DNA from: Pseudarthrobacter defluvii
GTDB lineage: Bacteria; Actinomycetota; Actinomycetes; Actinomycetales; Micrococcaceae
Length of the DNA stretch: 64,000 nucleotides
Direction: 5' to 3'
NCBI RefSeq assembly: GCF_030816725.1
Contig: NZ_JAUSYG010000001.1
Span: 2,790,001-2,854,000, forward strand
In this document: in pieces, positions 60,127-64,000 of the stretch
Layout: every line of letters begins with the position of its first letter
Numbering within the stretch: position 1 is the first letter of the stretch
Translations under genes and position numbers: made by a program
The notes under the pieces: generated by a model
Told to the model about the DNA's origin: nothing
What the model saw: the letters and a program-made list of their open reading frames with translations, nothing else
Database searches by the model: none

Positions 60127-60786
60127 CTACGAGTCCTGCTCATCCTGGTGGTTGCCCTTGCCCATCTTTTGTCCAAGGCCTTTGCCGTGTCCCAGGCCCT
60201 GGCTGTGTCCCGGTCCGCGTCCCAGCCCCATGCCGGGCCCTTCACCGGCGCCCTTCACGATCCGCTTGGCCGTGGCCTTGTCCCCGTCCTTGACGCCGGC
60301 AATGCGGACGGTGTCCCCGGCGGCGATGTCCGCGATGGTTCCGTCGGTTGGCTTAAGGCGCTTGCCGTCGTCGGACTTTCCTCCGCTGGGCGTTGCTCCC
60401 GGGCTGGGCGCTACGCCTGAACTGACGGCCGGAGGGATCCTTGTGATTTTCGTGTCGCCATTGACGTTGTAGGTCTGGGTGAAGCCGTCCTCGCTCTTGA
60501 CGGTGATGGCAGAGTCGCTGACCGACTCCACGGTTCCGCGCTGTTCCAGGACGGTCTGGAAAGTACCGTCGGCGTTCTTGACCACGCTCTCCCCATGCAG
60601 CGGCTGCGCGCGCTGGGCTTTGCCGGGCTTGTTGTGCCCCGGCGCGCTGCCTGAGTTGCCAGGCGCTGATTGTGATGCCGATTGTGAAGGCGAGGGCGTT
60701 GGCGTGCTGGTGGCGGACCACGCGAGGGCGGACCCGGCCCCGGTCAGCGCCACGGCAACTGCACCGGCAAGCACCGCCCTGCGCAT
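60127..60786 (-). CDS. Secreted DUF5666-like protein
   Basis: A 219-residue protein: signal peptide MRRAVLAGAVAVALTGAGSALAWS, a Ser/Pro/Thr linker, then a beta-domain with VESVSDSAITVKSEDGFTQTYNVNGDTKITRI and IADIAAGDTVRIAGVKDGDKATAKRI, resembling DUF5666, and a His/Gly/Lys-rich tail (GHSQGLGHGKGLGQKMGKGNHQ) that may bind metal. Role unknown. The ATG at 60786 is selected for the signal peptide. Confidence 0.82.
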   Translation of the reverse strand: MRRAVLAGAVAVALTGAGSALAWSATSTPTPSPSQSASQSAPGNSGSAPGHNKPGKAQRAQPLHGESVVKNADGTFQTVLEQRGTVESVSDSAITVKSEDGFTQTYNVNGDTKITRIPPAVSSGVAPSPGATPSGGKSDDGKRLKPTDGTIADIAAGDTVRIAGVKDGDKATAKRIVKGAGEGPGMGLGRGPGHSQGLGHGKGLGQKMGKGNHQDEQDS

Positions 60787-60942
60787 TTTCGTTGGTTCCC
60801 GGACCACCGTGGTTGTTCCTCCCGCACGCTCCTGGGGACCAGCGCCCCCGTGGGCTCCAGTGTAAGTCCCACGCAACCCAGCAGCCACGGGTACTTTCGG
60901 GCGGGGCCGCCCGAGTACCCAACACCTGCTTAGAGCGAAACC

Positions 60943-60994
60943 GGGTCGCAGTTGATGCCGTTATGAGGGTTCAAAACGACATCAACTACGACCC
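60943..60994 (-). promoter_or_regulatory. Long imperfect inverted repeat after gatB
   Basis: Arms GGGTCG-c-AGTTGATG (60943-60957) and CATCAACT-a-CGACCC (60980-60994) with further partial pairing inside. It starts 18 bp after the gatB stop; on the minus strand it is followed by GGTTTCGCTCT, so it could act as a poor terminator or as a binding site. Confidence 0.55.
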
Positions 60995-61011
60995 AGTTGC
61001 GCGGGATGGGC

Positions 61012-62520
61012 CTAAACGGTGACGCCCAGCCTCTCCAGGATCAGTTCCTTTACGCGGCCGGCGTCGGCCTGGCCGCGGGTGGCCTTCATGACCCCGCCCA
61101 CGATCGCGCCGATGGCCTGGACCTTTCCGCCGCGGATCTTGTCCGCGACGTCGGGCTGGGCGGCGAGTGCGGCGTCGATGGCTTCCAGAAGGGGTCCGTC
61201 GTCGGACACGACCGCCAGGCCGCGCTTCTCCACGATCTCCTCGGGCGTGCCTTCACCTGCGAGCACGCCGTCCAGCACCTGGGCGGCCATCTTGTTGTTG
61301 ATCTTGCCGGCCTCCACCATGCGGCTGAGTTCGACAACAGTGGCAGGCTCGACGCCCAGCTGGCCGGGATCCACGTCGGCGGCCTTGGCGCGGCCCACGA
61401 TCTCGCCCATCCACCACTTGCGGGCCACGGAGGCGGAGGCGCCGGCGGCGATGGTTTCCTCGATCTCGTCCAGGACTCCGGCGTTGACCACGTCGCGGAA
61501 CTCCAGGTCCGAGTAGCCCCAGTCAGCCTTCAGGCGCTTGCGGCGCTCGGCCGGCGGTTCGGGCAGGGTGGCGCGCAGTTCCTCCACCCATTCGCGGGAG
61601 GCCACCACGGGAACCAGATCAGGTTCCGGGAAGTAGCGGTAATCGTCGGCGTCGGACTTGGGCCGGCCGGAGGTGGTGGTCCGGGTGTCCTCGTGCCAGT
61701 GCCGGGTTTCCTGGACCACCGGGTTGCCGGAATCGAGGACGGCGGCGTGCCGCTGGATCTCGTAGCGGACGGCGTGTTCGACGGCGCGCAGCGAGTTCAC
61801 GTTCTTGGTTTCGGACCGGATGCCGAACCGTTCGCGGCCGTGCGGGCGCAGCGAGACGTTGGCGTCGCAGCGGACGTTGCCGCGTTCCATCTTCGCGTCG
61901 GACACGCCCAGGTTCTTCACGATCTCCCGGACGGCTGCCACGTAGGCCTTGGCCAGTTCCGGTGCGCGGGACCCGGCACCCTCGATGGGCTTGGTGACGA
62001 TCTCCACCAGCGGGACGCCGGCGCGGTTGTAGTCCACCAGCGAGAAGTCGGCGCCGTGGATCCGGCCGGTGGCGCCGCCCATGTGGGTCAGCTTGCCGGC
62101 GTCCTCCTCCATGTGCGCGCGCTCGATCTCCACACGGAACACGGTGCCGTCCTCGAGTTCGACGTCCAGGTAGCCGTCGTACGCGATGGGCTCGTCGTAC
62201 TGGGACGTCTGGAAGTTCTTCGGGGTGTCCGGGTAGAAGTACTGCTTCCGGGCGAAACGGCAGGACTCGGCGATCTTGCAGTTCAGCGCCAGGCCGATCT
62301 TGATGGAGGACTCGATGGCAGTCCGGTTCACCACGGGCAGGACGCCGGGCATGCCCAGATCCACCTCGTTGACGTTCGTGTTGGGCTCGTCGCCAAAAAC
62401 GTTCGGGGCCGAGGAGAACATCTTGGTCTTGGTGTTCAGCTCCACGTGGACCTCGAAGCCCAGGACGGGATCGTACTTCTCCATGGCCTCATCGAAGCTC
62501 AGGATATGGTCAGTGTTCAT
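61012..62520 (-). CDS. gatB: Asp-tRNA(Asn)/Glu-tRNA(Gln) amidotransferase subunit B
   Basis: A 502-residue subunit of the GatCAB complex that converts mischarged Glu-tRNA(Gln) or Asp-tRNA(Asn) to the correct amide form. Signatures: [65 protein letters not shown], and a C-terminal YqeY-like tail. AGGAGG before ATG 62520; the stop of gatA overlaps it by one base (TAATG). Confidence 0.97.
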   Translation of the reverse strand: MNTDHILSFDEAMEKYDPVLGFEVHVELNTKTKMFSSAPNVFGDEPNTNVNEVDLGMPGVLPVVNRTAIESSIKIGLALNCKIAESCRFARKQYFYPDTPKNFQTSQYDEPIAYDGYLDVELEDGTVFRVEIERAHMEEDAGKLTHMGGATGRIHGADFSLVDYNRAGVPLVEIVTKPIEGAGSRAPELAKAYVAAVREIVKNLGVSDAKMERGNVRCDANVSLRPHGRERFGIRSETKNVNSLRAVEHAVRYEIQRHAAVLDSGNPVVQETRHWHEDTRTTTSGRPKSDADDYRYFPEPDLVPVVASREWVEELRATLPEPPAERRKRLKADWGYSDLEFRDVVNAGVLDEIEETIAAGASASVARKWWMGEIVGRAKAADVDPGQLGVEPATVVELSRMVEAGKINNKMAAQVLDGVLAGEGTPEEIVEKRGLAVVSDDGPLLEAIDAALAAQPDVADKIRGGKVQAIGAIVGGVMKATRGQADAGRVKELILERLGVTV

Positions 62521-64000
62521 TATTTTGCCTCCTGGGTTTCGAGGGTTCCGGCAGCGGCGGCGGCAAGGTCGGGAGCCTGGGCCAGCAGCGGTCCGCCCCA
62601 CTTCGCTTCGAGCAGCGACTCCAGGACCGCACCCACCCGGTACAGGCGGGCATCCTCGCGGGCCGGGGCCAGCAGCTGGATGCCGACGGGCAGTCCGTCC
62701 TCGTCGGCCAGGCCGCCGGGCAGCGACAGGCCGGGGACACCGGCGAGGTTGGCCGGGATGGTGGCGACGTCGTTGAGGTACATGGCCAGCGGATCGTCCA
62801 GTTTTTCGCCGAGCGGGAACGCCGTGGTGGGGGCGGTGGGCGAGATCAGGACATCCGCCTGCGCGAAGGCGGCCTCGAAGTCCCGCTGCACCAGGGTGCG
62901 CACCTTCTGCGCCGAACCGTAGTAGGCGTCGTAGTAGCCGGCGGACAGAGCGTAGGTGCCCAGGATGATGCGGCGCTTGACTTCGTCGCCGAAGCCTGCG
63001 GCGCGGGTGGCACCCATGACGCGTTCGATCGTCATGGGGCCCTCTTCGGGGAGGACGCGCAGGCCGTACCGGACGCCGTCGAACTTGGCCAGGTTGGAGG
63101 AGGCCTCGGACGGCATGATCAGGTAGTAGGCGCCCAGGGCGTACTGGAAGTTGGGGCAGGAAACCTCAACGATCTCCGCCCCGGCTTCCTTGAGCAGCTC
63201 CAGGGCATCGTTGAAACGGTTTTCGACGCCGGCCTGGTAGCCCTCGCCGTGCAGTTCCTTGATGATGCCGATCCGGAGACCCTCAACGTTGCCGGTCTTC
63301 GCGGCGGCAACGAGGTCCGCCAGCGGGTCGGGCAGGGAGGTGGAGTCGCGCGGATCGTGGCCGCCGATGACCTGGTGCAGCAGGGCTGAGTCCAGGACGG
63401 TGCGGGTGACGGGGCCGATCTGGTCCAGCGAGGAGGCCATGGCGATGGCTCCGTAGCGGGAGACGCTGCCGTAGGTGGGCTTCACGCCGACCGTGCCGGT
63501 GACGGCGCCGGGCTGGCGGATGGAGCCGCCGGTGTCCGTGCCCAAGGCCAGGGGTGCCTCGAAGGCGGCAACGGCAGCGGCCGAACCGCCACCGGAGCCG
63601 CCCGGGATCCGGTCCAGGTCCCAAGGGTTGCGGGTGGGCCCATAGGCGGAGTGCTCCGTGGAGGAGCCCATGGCGAATTCATCCAGGTTGGTCTTGCCCA
63701 GGATGGGCATCTTCGCGGCGCGCAGGCGCTCCACAACCGTGGCGTCGTACGGGCTGTGCCAGCCTTCAAGGATCTTTGAGCCGGCCGTGGTGGGCTGGCC
63801 GATGGTGACGATCAGGTCCTTGACGGCGATCGGTACGCCGGCCAGGACGTGCAGGGCCTCGGCTTCGGCACCGCCGGCGGCGCGGATGGCGTCCACCTGG
63901 GCGGCGACGGCCAGGGCTTCCTCGGCGTTGACGTGCAGGAAGGCGTTGACCTTGCCGTCCACGGCGGCGATGCGGTCCAGGTAGGCCTGGGTGGCTTCGA
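62520..64000 (-). CDS. gatA: Amidotransferase subunit A, 5' end cut by window
   Basis: The amidase subunit that frees ammonia from glutamine for GatB. About 493 residues are visible; the first ~20 residues lie beyond base 64000. The amidase-signature triad is present: Lys in [12 protein letters not shown], Ser in [14 protein letters not shown] and Ser in [12 protein letters not shown]. The stop overlaps the gatB start. Confidence 0.97.
   Translation of the reverse strand, partial: EATQAYLDRIAAVDGKVNAFLHVNAEEALAVAAQVDAIRAAGGAEAEALHVLAGVPIAVKDLIVTIGQPTTAGSKILEGWHSPYDATVVERLRAAKMPILGKTNLDEFAMGSSTEHSAYGPTRNPWDLDRIPGGSGGGSAAAVAAFEAPLALGTDTGGSIRQPGAVTGTVGVKPTYGSVSRYGAIAMASSLDQIGPVTRTVLDSALLHQVIGGHDPRDSTSLPDPLADLVAAAKTGNVEGLRIGIIKELHGEGYQAGVENRFNDALELLKEAGAEIVEVSCPNFQYALGAYYLIMPSEASSNLAKFDGVRYGLRVLPEEGPMTIERVMGATRAAGFGDEVKRRIILGTYALSAGYYDAYYGSAQKVRTLVQRDFEAAFAQADVLISPTAPTTAFPLGEKLDDPLAMYLNDVATIPANLAGVPGLSLPGGLADEDGLPVGIQLLAPAREDARLYRVGAVLESLLEAKWGGPLLAQAPDLAAAAAGTLETQEAK

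Noticed and set aside
60997-62922. 641-codon plus-strand frame opposite gatB-gatA
   Set aside because: Mirror frame of gatB and gatA, with no recognisable domain.

Overview
The window reads as chromosomal DNA of a high-GC Gram-positive bacterium of the Micrococcaceae, most likely Arthrobacter or Pseudarthrobacter. This is inferred from the very GC-rich codon use, the gene order rpsB-tsf-pyrH-frr-cdsA, a single-subunit glycyl-tRNA synthetase, two SAM-IV class riboswitches (an actinobacterial class), a DUF222/HNH protein and DivIVA-repeat proteins. No phage, insertion sequence, CRISPR array or rRNA is visible. The two ends cut through genes: an acetate-type symporter on the left and gatA on the right.

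Layout. 1-6.6 kb: a LytS/LytTR two-component pair between two sodium:solute symporter units, probably a carboxylate uptake locus. 6.6-12.7 kb: a housekeeping block (DivIVA-repeat protein, cdsA, frr, pyrH, tsf, rpsB) and a divergent secreted M23 peptidase. 12.8-20.6 kb: an acyl-CoA dehydrogenase with a strong palindromic operator, a CAT-anticodon tRNA, a glycosyltransferase, a phospholipid-type synthase, transporters, and two identical tRNA-Asn genes, each followed by its own terminator. 20.7-29.0 kb: dus, dgt and dnaG, with a five-gene redox cassette between dgt and dnaG. 29.2-39.9 kb: flavohemoglobin, a YibE/F-like membrane protein, lipid and ester hydrolases, a GNAT protein, glyS, small-molecule exporters and a SHOCT protein. 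40-46 kb: mmsA-mmsB (valine degradation), a divergent LysR regulator, and a transporter plus alcohol dehydrogenase operon; the promoters share a TGCA-N4-TGCA element. 46.2-49.1 kb: metX and metY, each behind its own SAM-IV riboswitch. 49.2-53.3 kb: a VOC protein, a DUF222/HNH protein and membrane proteins. 53.4-60.1 kb: tdh-kbl (threonine to glycine), a D-amino-acid dehydrogenase-like flavoprotein, hutI and a DeoR regulator on one strand, with a divergent LysR regulator. 60.1-64 kb: a DUF5666-like secreted protein and gatB-gatA.

The most unusual unit is the cassette at 22.7-26.4 kb. Four of its five genes overlap or abut end to start. It encodes a ferredoxin, a NuoF-like flavoprotein lacking one canonical cluster cysteine, a four-helix haem membrane protein, an ApbE-type flavin transferase, and a small exported low-complexity protein. 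It looks like a chain moving electrons from NADH to the cell exterior, but no recognisable FMN-binding substrate for the ApbE enzyme is present in the window.

The sequence also supports several regulatory links: GTTAC-N6-GTAAC palindromes in two distant promoters, TGCA-N4-TGCA elements in two amino-acid or carbon catabolism promoters, and paired riboswitches on methionine synthesis genes. All functions come from reading motifs and family resemblance by eye; no database search was run.
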